Positions 1 to 36,429 are shown, counted from the first letter of the stretch. The stretch: 64,000 bases of DNA from Haliclona indistincta (GCA_964017065.1 OZ024786.1:604888-668887), one strand, 5' to 3'. Numbers and translations: made by a program. The notes: generated by a model not told the origin, from the sequence alone.

Positions 1-1582
1 CTGCAATTGATAAAGAAAACGATTCTTCTCTCCCTAGCAACCAGTCTGTCCTCACTGAGATCCTGACCACACTCAGTGATAAAGGTCTCATCCTTTTCAT
101 ACACCATCCCCACTCCAGCTGGGTCGTACTCAAGACAAATGCCTTGCTAAGCGAAATCAATGGAACACTGTTTGCCCCTCGTCAATTCAAAGAGCATCGT
201 GACATTCTTGGCAGCAACACTGGCATAGTATCCACCTCCAGCCTACTCAGTGTATTCCCTCACCACAACACAGATATGCTTGTCGGTTTTCTTCAGTCAC
301 TGGATTTCTGTCGACGAGTTGAGCCCTCAGTACTAGAGAACACCAACCTCCAGACCACACCCTCTCACTCCGCAACTGATCTTCTTTTCTTCCCTGGTCT
401 CGTTCAGTCAGAGCGACCAGACAGCCTCGTCCAGCATGGAGCACTTGAATTTGGCTGGTGTCTGAGGTGTGTGGATTCACACAAGTTCTTTAGCTCTCGT
501 TTTCTTCACGTTCTCCTCCTCTCAGTGGCTTACAAGTTCCCTCTAGCCAGTCAAGGTCTCCATCGCGTGTGCAGAGTGTGGAGGAACGGCATCTTTTGGA
601 GAAATTATGATGACATCACAACGGTGATAGAGCTCCTTGACAACAACCGATGTGTGTTAGTGGCTATGTCGTGTAATGACTCCACTCCAATTGAGCATGC
701 TAAACTACGCAGTTCTCTCATTGGTCTAGTTCGTCACCTCCAACAGCAGTATTGCCCTCGTCTCAATGTACGTGAGTTCCTCATCTCTCCTGATCTCATC
801 CAGCGATACCCTCTGGATAACCTGCCCGACTCTGACCTATTCGACATCCATCACGTCGCTCAATGTGTCCTCCTTCGCAAGTCAGTGGTTCCCAGTTATC
901 AAGATGGGCGTAGTTTCTTTAGAGTCCAATCACTTCCCTTTGAGCCATATCACCAGCTTAGTTCCTCCTCCGTTTCTCAGCTACTCAACCCTGTCATGGC
1001 TGACCAGCCAGTTCCTGCCCCCCTCCTCCATGAGGTACGAAAGCTCTGCCATCACTCTAAGGTGGACTCACTAGTGTACAAGGAACTGAGAGAGCAACTG
1101 GACAAGCTGAGTCTGTTTGCTGGCAGCAATCCTCTGGTAAGCTGTACTGTAGCATGTGATGGTAGTAATGTTTCTCTGGTGTGTACAGGAGGTGGCTGAG
1201 CTAAAGAAGGAGGATCTCCCAAGTGACACAGCTGCTACTGGTGACCCCTGTAGTACCCTCAGTGAGTCACACATGTACACAAGTTGTGACAGTGGTACTC
1301 CTCTATACAGGTATTGATGACCTGCTTGCAGTGCAAATGCGTTTGGAAAGTGTTGTTCGTTGGAAGAAGCTTGGTCTGGCTCTGGGACTGCTTTATCCTA
1401 CACTGCAGAAGATAGAGAGAGCACAGCGTGACAACGTGGATGACTGTATGATGGAGATGCTGGCTGCATGGCTGCAGCAACAAGACCATGTCTCTCGGAA
1501 AGGTATCCCATCATGGGCAGTGCTGAGAACAGCACTAGAGGAGATAGGAGAGCATCAGTTAGCCAGTGAGATTAGCACCTGA
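1..1582 (+). CDS. Roc-COR-Death protein, left tandem copy (5' end outside window)
   Basis: This is the 3' part of a gene nearly identical to the complete one at 7572-10532; window base 1 matches about base 8919 there. The coding frame is open from the first bases. I read exon ends as ..1136, 1189-1261 and 1311-1582, with GT-AG introns of about 50 nt and the same phases as in the right copy. The encoded part is the COR-like region followed by a C-terminal Death domain with a conserved W..LG pattern and a closing PSW..L..AL..IG pattern. Compared with the right copy it lacks roughly ten residues in the middle (a Ser/Arg-rich insert) and has scattered substitutions, but I see no stop or frameshift, so it may be functional. 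The ankyrin and GTPase parts lie upstream of the window. Expected role, from family knowledge, is Death-domain signalling controlled by a Roc GTPase. Confidence 0.8.
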
Positions 1583-3368
1583 TGGTGAGTTGGAGTAGAT
1601 GACTGTGTGTGTGTGTTTATCAGTTGTCTCTCATACAGGAGGACTAGGAGCTGACATATGAACAAAAATTTATCCATTACCGTTACAAATTTTTCCTTAC
1701 CCGTTAATTTTTTACGAGATATTAATATCCGGACATATTGCGTTCGTTTACTAGCTCCGTATATGCACGTGTCAGCCCCGCCTACTTCCATCATGATCGC
1801 CCCCTAGCTAGTGGATCATGTCTTCGTCTCAGCTAGGTCCCGCTGGCATGGACATAGAGCCTGACCTGGTGAGTTGTGGGTCGATAGCTAGCTAGTCGCG
1901 TGTTGCTTGTAAAATTGCGCCAGGACTGTGAGTCTGGTCGACCAGCATCTAGCAGCATGCAGCTGTCGAGTGACTCGCTGAGCTATATATAGTGTGTGTC
2001 TATAGAACAAGGCACCGCCTCATATCGAGGGAGAACTACTGAAACAAAAGGATAGAGTCGTCATAGGTCGCAAGAAAGGATGGAAGAAATACTACTTTGT
2101 GGTAAACTAGCTCTAGCTTCTCCCTCTCCCCCTCCCTCCCCCCTCCCTCCCTCTATCTCCCTCCCTCTCTCTCGATCCCTCTCTCTCCCTCCCTCCTCCC
2201 TCCCTCTATCTCCCTCTCTCTCATCATGTGCTGTCCTCCAGGTGTATCGTGATAAGCTCCTCTACTATCATAGTGTACAGGACTACAGAGCTGACAAGGA
2301 TCCCATTGCACCAATCAGACTCAGCCATGTGAGACCACAGAGCTACCATTACTATAGCAACACACACACATACAGTACTCACAGAGTGTTAGAGAGTGAT
2401 GTAGCTCTATACCAGCTGATAGTAGATGGATGTAGACACTCCACATCTCGATTTAACACTGTTGCAATCCAGATTAGAGTATAGAAAATTAGAAATATTC
2501 GTATTGTTTGAAACGTGTGTGTGTATCCACTCTGATTGGTGATGGGGCTGTCCCTGTGTTAGTGGGTCATAATCACATTATATGGGTCTACCTGACTACT
2601 AATAGTACAGTCCATCTCATTTCACATTAACCCATTGAGCACTAGAGCTAGTCAACAGAATACCTAGTAATGAGTGTGTATTGACCTAGCTGGTATACCA
2701 GTATGGAGGACATGGTCTACTGATTAGTGTGTGTCAGTTGAGATCATTGATGCTGTTCATTGTGTTTAGGTGTTAGAGATCACTGAGGCTATGTTTAGTG
2801 ATGTCCCTGGACGCCATTACACTAACTGTGGCTTCACTATAGTAGTCATACCTCCCTCCACTGAGAAGAGAGAGTTCAACCTACTAGCAGAGGTGAGTGG
2901 GCGGGGTTTCAGATAGGAGGGGCGGGGCACTCGTCCTTACAGTACATGTATTCATGCTTCCTTGAATCATGTAATACCATTTCATCAGTTACCTTCCAAT
3001 TTAACGGCCGGTATCCCTTCCTTTGGAAACTTGTGGTTTAGAGCTAGGTATAGTGAGTAGGTTCTGTGAGGCACATTCAGTGCTTCTGTGAGCTACTAGC
3101 TAGCACTGGGGGCTGCAGAGTTCATGGGACTAGGGTTTTTCAAGGGAGTATTGTGACACACTCTGACAGGAAGCTAAGTGTGTTGTCAAAGTGATTCTTA
3201 TTTTTGTGTATGTAGTGAATCTCTATGTTATTACTAACTGTGTGTTTAATGACTCCACTCTAGTATGTAGCTAATGGAGGAAGTTACTAGTTCACTATAA
3301 ATGTGTTCATGTCACTCAGTTTGCTGTAGTGAGCTATTATTGTATGTCATCTTGCATTGCTGAAGTGA

Positions 3369-3488
3369 AAGTGTAGAGTGTCACCTTCATGCACTAATGT
3401 GTTCAGTCTCTGATCATCCTCCATCGTGTGAATAAAGACAACAGTGACTGAACACATTAGTGCATGAAGGTGACACTCTACACTTTCC
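3369..3488. repeat. Inverted-repeat (hairpin) element in intron 4, left copy
   Basis: Two arms of about 40 bases (starting GTGTAGAGTGTCACC and ending GGTGACACTCTACAC) flank a loop of about 35 bases. The same hairpin occurs in the right copy (about 12512-12975), where another MITE has landed in its loop. It looks like a small MITE that predates the duplication. Confidence 0.75.
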
Positions 3489-4440
3489 ACTTCATCATTA
3501 CAATAAGATGATAGTGTATGTCATCTCTCTCTCTCATGTGTAGACTCCTGATCAAATGCGTGTGTGGATTCGTAACCTACGCTATACCAAGGCATACTGG
3601 TCTATGAAGGACTATCGTGAGACAGTGATCAGTGCTGATCAGGAGAGAATGCTGCTGGACAGACTGCTACGGGAAGAGGAGGACCAGAGAGACGTAAGTC
3701 ACATGACTAGTCCGGGAAATATTGACGGCATTTGATGATCTTTCATTAGGTACTGTTCGCAGATTATGATCCTGATGATGATTATGTTAATGTTGAAGCG
3801 AGTTAGGTCACACACACGCACACTCACACACACACACTCAAAATCGCAAGGCTACTCGTTGGTTTGCTGGTTAAGCCAGTGCACAGGTGCACTTAGCAGG
3901 TACGATATGTTGGTGCAATGCAAGGCTTGTAGGATTTACCAACTGTGTCTCCTCCCACTAATGGTGATGAGACACAGTCAGTGTGCCTTGCTCCCCAGTA
4001 CAAGACCAGGTACCTGGTTTATAGATGGGTGGGCTGGAACATGTGTGATGGGTTAGCAAATACTCCTGCTTTGGGATTCGAACCCTAGAGCAACACTTGG
4101 TTGTTAGGCGAGCACAGTTGAACCATGAGCAACATGCAGTTATAATTTTCTCTCTCTCTCTCTCTCCTCCTCTCTATCTCTAGTAAACCCATTTCTGTGC
4201 ACTTCGCCAGTGGTAGTACAACACTAAAGGTCAGTTGATAGTCACATGATCAGTCATGTGATCACTAACCACACCCACCTACAGATAGGACCTGCTGATC
4301 AAGCAGGAGAGGTCATAGAGAGAGTCAGTGATAGACTGAGTTCATCATCTGCTCAGCTCTGGGTGGTCAACTATAGTGGGAAAGGTGAGGGACAGTACTA
4401 GCTACCAGCCCTGGGAGCATTGCATGATTGTTCTTATAGT

Positions 4441-4832
4441 GCACAGGTGTCCTGGCTCTACCAGTGACCCTCTGTGAGGTAGCTAGACACTGCTTAGTGC
4501 ACAGGTGTCCTGGCTCTACCAGTGACCCTCTGTGAGGCAGCTAGACACTGCTTAGTGCACAGGTGTCCTGGCTCTACCAGTGACCCGCTGTGAGGCAGCT
4601 AGACACTGCTTAGTGCACAGGTGTCCTGGCTCTACCAGTGACCCTCTGTGAGGCAGCTAGACACTGCTTAGTGCACAGGTGTCCTGGCTCTACCAGTGAC
4701 CCTCTGTGAGGCAGCTAGACACTGCTTAGTGCACAGGTGTCCTGGCTCTACCAGTGACCCTCTGTGAGGCAGCTAGACACTGCTTAGTGCACAGGTGTCC
4801 TCTCTCTATGAGACAGCTAGATCGACGCTTTA
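4441..4832 (+). repeat. 58-bp minisatellite, array 1
   Basis: About 6.5 near-identical tandem units of 58 bases (core GTGTCCTGGCTCTACCAG) sit in intron 8 of the truncated RUSC-like copy. The same unit forms arrays in the right copy at 13927-14371 and 18881-19511, plus a single unit at 16733-16795. Confidence 0.95.
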
Positions 4833-4956
4833 TATATTTTTTGTTTCCATAGAACCCCCTCTTGACCCCGCCCATGATCTCCACCCCTATCATCCTAGCT
4901 CTAATCGGTTCTATGCTCTTGATCCAGTGGATAGGGTAAGCTACTCTAGATAGCAG

Positions 4957-5210
4957 AAGATAGAGAGAGCACAGCGTGACAACGTGGATGACTGTATGAT
5001 GGAGATGCTGGCTGCATGGCTGCAGCAACAAGACCATGTCTCTCGGAAAGGTATCCCATCATGGGCAGTGCTGAGAACAGCACTAGAGGAGATAGGAGAG
5101 CATCAGTTAGCCAGTGAGATTAGCACCTGATGGTGAGTTGGAGTAGATGACTGTGTGTGTGTTTATCAGTTGTCTCTCATACAGGAGGACTAGGAACTGA
5201 CATATGAACA
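4957..5210 (+). pseudogene. Third, partial copy of the Roc-COR Death exon
   Basis: From about 4957 the sequence matches the last exon of the Roc-COR-Death genes starting mid-exon (equivalent to about 1407), through the stop codon at 5128-5130 and the 3' flank to about 5210. It lacks the start of the exon and any acceptor of its own, and follows directly after the truncated PH gene. It therefore marks the duplication breakpoint and is not a gene. The retained part covers most of the Death domain. Confidence 0.85.
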
Positions 5211-6197
5211 CTTAAATTTTGAACAAGAGTATTAATTTTGTATCCAAAAGATCTATAATGTTATGTTAGAGGCAAATAAAAAAATTATTTTGGCAGTTCA
5301 TCATAGTGAGTGAGTGAAATATTTTTTCAGTGATAAGGTGTGGTCTGATGATGTCATCATGTCTGTGTGACTAGTGTTCAAGAGGGTACTCTGATATGGA
5401 GCTTGTGAGGAGGACCAATAACATAGTAACCACAAAGTTGACAGAATATCACAGGATGTATAAGTAAAAGAACGAAACTGACAAAAAGACATAAAAATTG
5501 CGTTAAAATTAAGTTTTCATCGTGCATGTGATTGATCAGTAGATGTGTAGTAATGGTGTGTTACATGGTGATGTGGTCCTCCAACATTTTGATATCATAT
5601 TAGACGTGTACATCAATAATCCATTACCGGCTGATATACATGGAGTGTGCTGCATGTGATGGCTGGGTCTCCTATTGAGGCAACTTGGACGGGAGAGAAA
5701 TTGCACGATCATTGTTGATCGGGTCATGGATCTTCCTGAGCCATGCAGGCTGCAGCTGTAATGTGTGATGGTGGAGAGAGTGATGAGTGTTCCTTAGTGA
5801 TCACTGCATGGTGTCTCCTTCGATAGTGAAGCAGTTAGCACTGGATTGCTCTTTTCTGATCCATCAGGGCTATCGACTCCATATACCAAGTTAATTTAAT
5901 TAGTTTAGTTCAAATGTTCGAATTGTTCGTTTCTTCTAGTATGCTGCTACACCATGTGTACTACACAGCCACACAGATATTATTATGAGAATGACGACAA
6001 GAATGACAGCAGCTCTGACAAGAGAAGATGAGATAGTGACGATCATGATGTTATCATAGTTGATTCATGGTGTGTTGGGAGATATTCTGGGACCAGTAGC
6101 AGTTGGCTCAGTGGTGCCTTGAGAATAAGGACTTGATCTGGTACTGTTGATAGCAGTTAGATGATGACTCAGCTGCTGTATGAGAGAGAGAGGGAGA

Positions 6198-6251
<54 letters not shown>

Positions 6252-7571
6252 CTAAGGTCAGTATTGTTATTCTAAGGAAATGGAGCTTGAATTGATTTGT
6301 AATAACAGTACTATTTACAAATCAATTCAAGCTCCGACACACAGCTACAGTAGACACACAGCTACACTGATACAGTTCAAAACTACTTTCTTGTTATAAA
6401 TACGAACCTTGTAAAAGTTAAAACCAAGAGTTCGTTATCTGAGAGTTTGTAATAAATAATTATGAGATTCTAACCTCCAAAATTACTAGAGTATGAGAGA
6501 AGTGATTTACATTATAAGTCAGCTCAGGTTCACAAGCATTGTGTAATGTACTCCATCATGAGCTCATAATGGAAAGGAGCTTCATATTCCAATATTAGTA
6601 GAGTTTGGAAGATAAGGCAGAACAAGTTTGCACTCTTAAAAACTTTTACTTGGTACTTTCTTCCTATAAGGAAAAAGGAGCGAACATTTTCAAGTACTTG
6701 TCCTAATGCTGTATGAGGACTGACATGGAGTTCTACACTCCTTTCTTGCATGTTATGGGCAGCTGGCTACATAGAAAGGTTGTAAGGAAAGGATCTATTA
6801 TTATGTGTTGAAGAAAGGCTTCCATTATTCAACAGATAATTCAGAGAGACCCATTCAAACAAAACACATAACCAGCTAACAATGATTAGACAACACACAG
6901 TGATTCACCATCTCACATCTGGGTCAACACACACCATTGTTAGTGAAGAAAGGTTAAACCATGCTTTGCTTGTGTGAGTGAGTACATTATCTATCAGTAT
7001 GTGGTGTACTAGTCTCACTGGAGTGGATCGACAGGTGAGGAGATCTTCATGATGACACATCACTCAGCTCTGTTTGTTAGTGAAGCAGCTGGTCAGGTCC
7101 AGTGACTACCATAACCACTGCACAATCTGGTCTGCTGCTGCTGCTGCTGCATGGAGTCATGTCATGTGACTGGAACAATCTGATTGGTTGAACTCACTAT
7201 CTATCTTGATCATGTCCTCATGTGTGCTGCTCATATCCACACACACCAGTGACTCTAACTTGTCTACTGACAGTAAGGACAGCAGAGCTGGAACTGGTAC
7301 GATACAGCTCATGCCAGCTAGCTGATGAAGGAGCTAGGCTAGCTCCTTCACTGCTGCAACCTGAGACAACACGAGACTAGTCATACCTGTTTGATAAACC
7401 AGTTTACAATACCTGTCTGCTGTCGAGTTAGTGCAGTCTGAAGTGGAGAGCTTTCTCAATGTAATCGAAGAGTGCTAGCACAAGCATGATCGATATCTGG
7501 ACTTCGACGAAGAAGAAAATGATTGGACTCCATTTTGTTGCTTCTGGGCGGGGTTGGTGGGTGTGGTATTC
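5211..7571. other. Intergenic DNA, no gene seen
   Basis: This stretch separates the duplicated block from the complete Roc-COR-Death gene. It is AT-rich, with many stops in all frames. It holds a GA microsatellite at about 6181-6250, a 20-base inverted repeat at about 6276-6336 and a short CTG run near 7132-7152. The last 40 bases before the ATG at 7572 contain a GC-rich GGGCGGGG box that could be promoter-proximal. Confidence 0.6.
6181..6250. repeat. GA microsatellite
   Basis: An almost pure GA dinucleotide run of about 70 bases lies in intergenic sequence. A small inverted repeat with 20-base arms (GGAGCTTGAATTGATTTGTA and its complement) follows immediately. Confidence 0.95.
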
Positions 7572-10532
7572 ATGATGGCCGCTGCAGAACAACAACACGA
7601 TGTGAGAGATTGTATTAGCGCGTTCGAGAGAGGGAACAAGCTGATGGCAGAGCAGCTACTACACCGCATACCACTACCAGCTGTCCGTACCATCACGACA
7701 ACGTTCAAGTTACCAATCTTAATGGGAGCATGTTCCATGGTGACTCTGCTCCACCTAGCTGCGTACTGGGGCTGGGGAGATGTCGTTACTGCGCTAGTGT
7801 CTGTGTACTACTGCGCCGCCAACAGTAAGGACAGCGATGGACAGATTCCGTTGCACTATGCCGCCTACAAGGGACACGTCGAGGTTGTCAAATATTTCAT
7901 CACTGAACTACAGTGCGACCCTATGGAGAAGGACAATGATGGCTGGACACCACTTCTCTTTGGTTGTCGTTATGGTCACATCAACATTGTTCAGTACCTC
8001 ATCAGAGAGAAACACTGTAACCCATCATGTGAGGAGACTGGTGGCTCGACACCACTTCACTATGCTTGTGCCTTTAACCACGCCCACATTGTACAATATC
8101 TGTTGTCAACTGGTCAAGTGAATCCACTGACTAAGAACAAGTATGGCGAGACTGCATTGTACTATGCTAGTGACAACTATGACATCATCAAACTATTTGA
8201 ACCATTCGAAGAGTGCAGGACAGCCTTCCCAGTGCACACGTTCACTAAACTGATTCTAACAGGAGACAGTGGAGCAGGCAAGACTACCACAGCTAAGCAC
8301 CTTGTTCACCTAGCTAGTACAGCTAGTTCTGATGAACCTGTAGACTGTGTTGCTAATGTCGAACGCTACACAGCAGGGATCGTTCCACACCACATCCAGA
8401 GTGAGCAGCTGGGCAACTTTGTCGTGTACGATTTCGCCGGACAGCAAGAATACTACTCCAGTCATGCTGCCGTACTCGAGCAAGTGATGCGAAGGTCAGC
8501 AGCCATGTTTGTCTGTTTGATAGACCTGCGTAAGAGCAACGAGAGTATCAGTCAGTCACTCCACTACTGGCTAAGCTTTATCGACAATGCCTGCAGCACA
8601 GCAGAGGGACGGTCACACGTGTTGATTGTGGGCAGCCATGCCGACCAGGTCACATCATCAGTGGAGGAGAAGAGCTCACTGCTGCAGACCATCATAGCTA
8701 CCAGAAGAGTAAAGCGACAAGAGTATGTTGGGTGCATTGCTATGGACTGTCGCAGACCCAACACTGATGCTTCACGTCGTTTGATCACCATACTCGCCAA
8801 CAGCCAGAAAGCCATCACTGCCAGTCAGCCCGTCGTCCACTACTATAGTCACGTCGTCTACGCATTCCTTCGTACAAAGCTGACAGTTGTAGGCTGTACA
8901 CTACACGATCTAGTCTCTGTAATTGATAAAGAAAACGATTCTTCTCTCCCTAGCGACCAGTCTGTCCTCACTGAGATCCTGACCACACTCAGTGATAAAG
9001 GTCTCATCCTTTTCATACACCATCCCCACTCCAGCTGGGTCGTAGTCAAGACAAATGCCTTACTAAACGAAATCAATGGAACACTGTTTGCCCCTCGTCA
9101 ATTCAAAGAACATCGTGACATTCTTGCCAGCAACACTGGCATAGTATCCACCTCCAGCCTACTCAGTGTATTCCCTCACCACAACACAGATATGCTTGTC
9201 GGTTTTCTTCAGTCACTGGATTTCTGTCGACCAGTTGAGCCCTCAGTACTAGAGAACACCAACCTCCAGACCACACCCTCTCACTCCACAGCTGATCTTT
9301 TCTTCCCTGGTCTCGTTCAGACGGAGCGACCAGACAGCCTCGTCCAGCATGGAGCGCTAGAGTTTGGCTGGTGTCTGGGGTGTGTGGATCCTGAGCAGTA
9401 CTTTAGTTCTCGCTTCCTTCATATCCTTCTCCTCTCTGTCGCTTATCGATTCTCACGTCCCTTCCGTTCCAGGGGTTCTTCATCTCTACGTGGTCTTCAA
9501 AGAATCTGCTATGTCTGGAAGAACGGCATCTCCTGGACAGACTCTGACAACATCACAACACTCATTGAGCTTCTCGACAACAATCGATGGGTGTTGGTGG
9601 CCATGTCGTGCAGCAAGGACAGACCAATGGAGCATGCCAAGCTTCGTAGCTCACTCATTAGTCTGGTTCACCGTCTTCACCAAGAGCATTGCCCACAAGT
9701 TGAAGTGTGTGAGTGTCTCGTCTCTCCCGATCTCATCCAGCGATATCCCTTGGATAGCCTGCCCGACTCTGACCTCTTTCATATCCAGGACGTAGCTGTG
9801 TCTATTCTTCAGCGTAAACCATCTATTCTTAGTCAAGACGAATATTGTATCGGTCACCTCCCAACACAGTCACTACCCTTAGAGCCATACCACCTCCTCA
9901 GCCCCTCCTCTGTCTGTGAGCTGTTCAACACCAGTAATGCTAACCAACCAGTTCCAGCCACCCTCCTCTGTGCGGTACAGAAACACTTCAGTCTGCAGCT
10001 CAGGGAGAAGCCACTAGTGTACAAGGAACTGAGAGAGCATCTGGACAAGCTGAGTCTGTTTGCTGGCAGCAATCCTCTGGTAAGCTGTACTGTAGCATGT
10101 GATGGTAGTAATGTTTCTCTGGTGTATACAGGAGGTGGCTGAGCTAAAGAAGGAGGATCTCCCAAGTGACACAGCTGCTACTGGTGACCCCTGTAGTACC
10201 CTCAGTGAGTCATAGTACACACATGTACACAAGTTGTGACAGTGGTACTCCTCTATACAGGTATTGATAATCTGCTTGCAGTGCAAATGCGTTTGGAAAG
10301 TGTTGTTCGTTGGAAGAAGCTTGGTCTGGCTCTGGGACTGCTTTATCCTACACTGCAGAAGATAGAGAGAGCACAGCGTGACAACGTGGATGACTGTATG
10401 ATGGAGATGCTGGCAGCATGGCTACAGCAACAAGACCATGTCTCTCGGAAAGGTATCCCATCATGGGCAGTGCTGAGAACAGCACTAGAGGAGATAGGAG
10501 AGCATCAGTTAGCCAGTGAGATTAGCACCTGA
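7572..10532 (+). CDS. Ankyrin-Roc-COR-Death protein (kinase-less DAPK-like)
   Basis: Three exons, 7572-10079, 10132-10204 and 10261-10532, have GT-AG introns of 52 and 56 nt and give about 950 residues. I start at the ATG-ATG at 7572; the frame extends a few codons upstream without a better ATG. In order: ankyrin repeats (about 60-215; repeated PLHYA..GH..VV/IVQYL patterns), a Roc-type GTPase with P-loop GDSGAGKTT (about 231-239), a DxxG-like DFAGQQEYY (about 287) and a GSHAD motif in the NKxD position (about 354), a COR-like region (about 430-840), then a C-terminal Death domain. This is the ankyrin-Roc-COR-Death order of DAPK1 without its kinase. Expected role is intracellular death or stress signalling gated by GTP. 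It lies 212 bases upstream of the RUSC-like gene in the same orientation, and both are tandemly duplicated. Confidence 0.9.
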
Positions 10533-10744
10533 TGGTGAGTTGGAGTAGATGACTGTGTGTGTGTTTATCAGTTGTCTCTCATACAGGAGGACTAGGAACA
10601 ACAAAAATTTTATCATTATTAATGTTTCCTTCTCCGCTAAAAATTGATCTATTATCCGGAAACATTGCGTTCGTTTACTAGCTCCGTATATGCACGTGTC
10701 AGCCCCGCCTACTTCCATCATGATCGCCCCCTAGCTAGTGGATT

Positions 10745-34639
<23,895 letters not shown>

Positions 34640-34845
34640 AAATATTTTTTGCAAACAGGTTCAATTTTAACCTGACAGTGTGTTATTTTTTTCTCCTGTA
34701 AATACATTGGTTTTTTAGCGTGTGCAAAATGTGTGTCAGTAGACAGTTAATTTTATTCATTAGCACGTGGTGTAATTAATCAGGTGGGCGTACCTCGTTT
34801 TTGCTGTGCTGTACAAGGCGTCTACATAGCATTTCTCTTCCAAAG

Positions 34846-35535
34846 ATGAAGCTCCTCGCTCTGATCGCCCTACTCGGAATCGCTACGGCTCGGCCTAGCT
34901 ACGACGCGAAGACCTGCTCGTCTCTGTACAAGGCCGCCGGGATATCCAGCAACTTCAACGAAACGATCGCCCACGCCATCCACTCCATGAACGTGGAGGG
35001 ACTGCGCCTGTTCTCTGACAAGGCTACCGCCGATAACAGAATCCCCACCGTCAATCTGGACCGCAGTGCCGCCGAGAAGGTTCTCCCGTACGCGCCAGAC
35101 TACCCGACAGGTAATGACTTCTCAACCCAAACCATGAACATCATTGACCGCATTCTGATGCACATTGGAAACGCCAAGGACGGTTTGGGAGACAACTGGT
35201 CCCCGATAGAGCGAGTAGTGCACACCTTCCACATGTGGGACCTGTGGAATCAAGTGCAACGTGTCTACAATACCGAGACTGCCTCTAATCCTCCTTCCGA
35301 CCAGCTGTGTGACTGTCTCATGAGCACAAAGACCAACGGCATCTACAAAGCCGTCAAGTGGGTGTCCGACCATTACGACTCAGGCACGCCCATCACCCTG
35401 CTCAACCGACCCATCCCTAAGCTGACCAATGCTGAGTCTTGGGACACCTGGAAGTATCGCTTGCTGTATTACTATGAAGACGCCGCCCTGCATGACGCAG
35501 CCAAGTTCCTCTTCTGTGCCGTGAAAGACTTCTAG
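34846..35535 (+). CDS. Orphan secreted protein
   Basis: An intronless 229-residue frame starts at the ATG at 34846; an earlier in-frame TTG is not used. A clear signal peptide, MKLLALIALLGIATA, is followed by ARPS and a mature chain of about 210 residues. The mature part has four cysteines (TCSSLY near the start, the LCDCLM pair, and FCAVKDF at the very end), consistent with two disulphides. It contains aromatic-rich segments (HTFHMWDLWNQV, YRLLYYYEDAA), one NxT glycosylation site (NFNET), and no transmembrane segment. I do not recognise the family. The GC-rich, biased codon use stands out from the AT-rich surroundings and hints at high expression. It begins only 207 bases after the RUSC-like stop. 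Confidence 0.8.
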   Translation: MKLLALIALLGIATARPSYDAKTCSSLYKAAGISSNFNETIAHAIHSMNVEGLRLFSDKATADNRIPTVNLDRSAAEKVLPYAPDYPTGNDFSTQTMNIIDRILMHIGNAKDGLGDNWSPIERVVHTFHMWDLWNQVQRVYNTETASNPPSDQLCDCLMSTKTNGIYKAVKWVSDHYDSGTPITLLNRPIPKLTNAESWDTWKYRLLYYYEDAALHDAAKFLFCAVKDF

Positions 35536-35737
35536 AAGGCCTTCGGAACCTGCTGATACATATGACAAAATAATTGTTTTGTATTATATTTTAAGTGCCT
35601 GCTTGAAGGCGGTCACTTCTCCCCTACTACTACTACTTTGAGAGCTGAAAAAAATTATTGACTATTAAACCGCAAGCTCGGAAGTAAAATGATAATTACA
35701 CATTGACCAGCATTGACGTTATTATTACGAGATCGAG

Positions 35738-36390
35738 ATGGCGTTGACCTCGAGAGTAGCCGTGGTGACGGGCGCCTCTCGCGGCCTGGGACTAGCTATA
35801 GCAAGAACGCTGCTGAAGAACGGTGCCAAGGTGAGCCAAATGTATCTGTACGTCTACAATTCGGGTAAAATCCAGTCAAAGGCTTAGCCTTAGGGTCACT
35901 GTCGCCCACGTGTTTACGTAACGTACGTTTACGTTACGATATCGTTATTGTGTGCAGGTTAGTATGTTGGATGTTCTTGTTGAAGACGGAGAGAAGGCAT
36001 GTGATGAGCTGAGCAAGGAGTACTCATCGGATAGGGTGATGTTCACACGCTGTGATGTTACCAGCAAAAATGAAATGGTGAGAGGATAATAGTGAGAAAG
36101 CGAGTGAGCTTATGTGTGTTCCGTCTGTTTTTTAGGAGGCAGCGTTTCAAAGCTCTAAGACTAAATTTGGGCAACTTGATATAGTGTGTAACAATGCTGG
36201 TATAGGAGCCGGCTGTGAGGATATCTGGGAGAAAATGGTCGCCATAAACTTGGTGAGACTGCATCGATCTATGTCACATGCTAGCAAGCTAGTTGAGCCT
36301 AAAACAGGCCATGCTCTGTCTGCATATAGTAACATGTCTCTATAAGTATAGTTGATCAATTTTCAAAGTTCTCTCCCTCTCTCTCTCTCC

Positions 36391-36429
<39 letters not shown>

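Larger units (their letters stand above)
1818..4935 (+). pseudogene. Truncated left copy of PH/RUN/SH3 (RUSC-like) gene, exons 1-9 only
   Basis: Nine exons correspond one to one to exons 1-9 of the complete gene at 10745-34639: 1818-1868, 2006-2101, 2242-2328, 2770-2892, 3544-3693, 3750-3802, 4184-4229, 4285-4384 and 4853-4935. They would encode the start peptide, the PH domain and the RA-like stretch. The copy stops 14-20 bases into intron 9, where sequence switches to a fragment of a Roc-COR Death exon. In exon 6 the donor reads AG|TTAGGT, where the right copy has AG|GTAGGT, so the GT is lost. With no RUN or SH3 exons and a broken donor, this is most simply a pseudogene made by an incomplete tandem duplication. 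A short PH-only product remains possible. The exons themselves show no stops. Confidence 0.8.

Noticed and set aside
766..1074. Alternative frame overlapping the Roc-COR exon
   Set aside because: It lies inside the conserved coding exon in another frame. The duplicate copy conserves the main frame.
4441..4832. CRISPR-like appearance of regular repeats (also 33.4-34.0, 41.2-41.8 and 43.7-45.1 kb)
   Set aside because: Whole units repeat with no unique spacers, in introns of eukaryotic genes. They are minisatellites.
6530..6751. 73-codon minus-strand frame
   Set aside because: It is isolated in AT-rich intergenic DNA with no recognisable motif.
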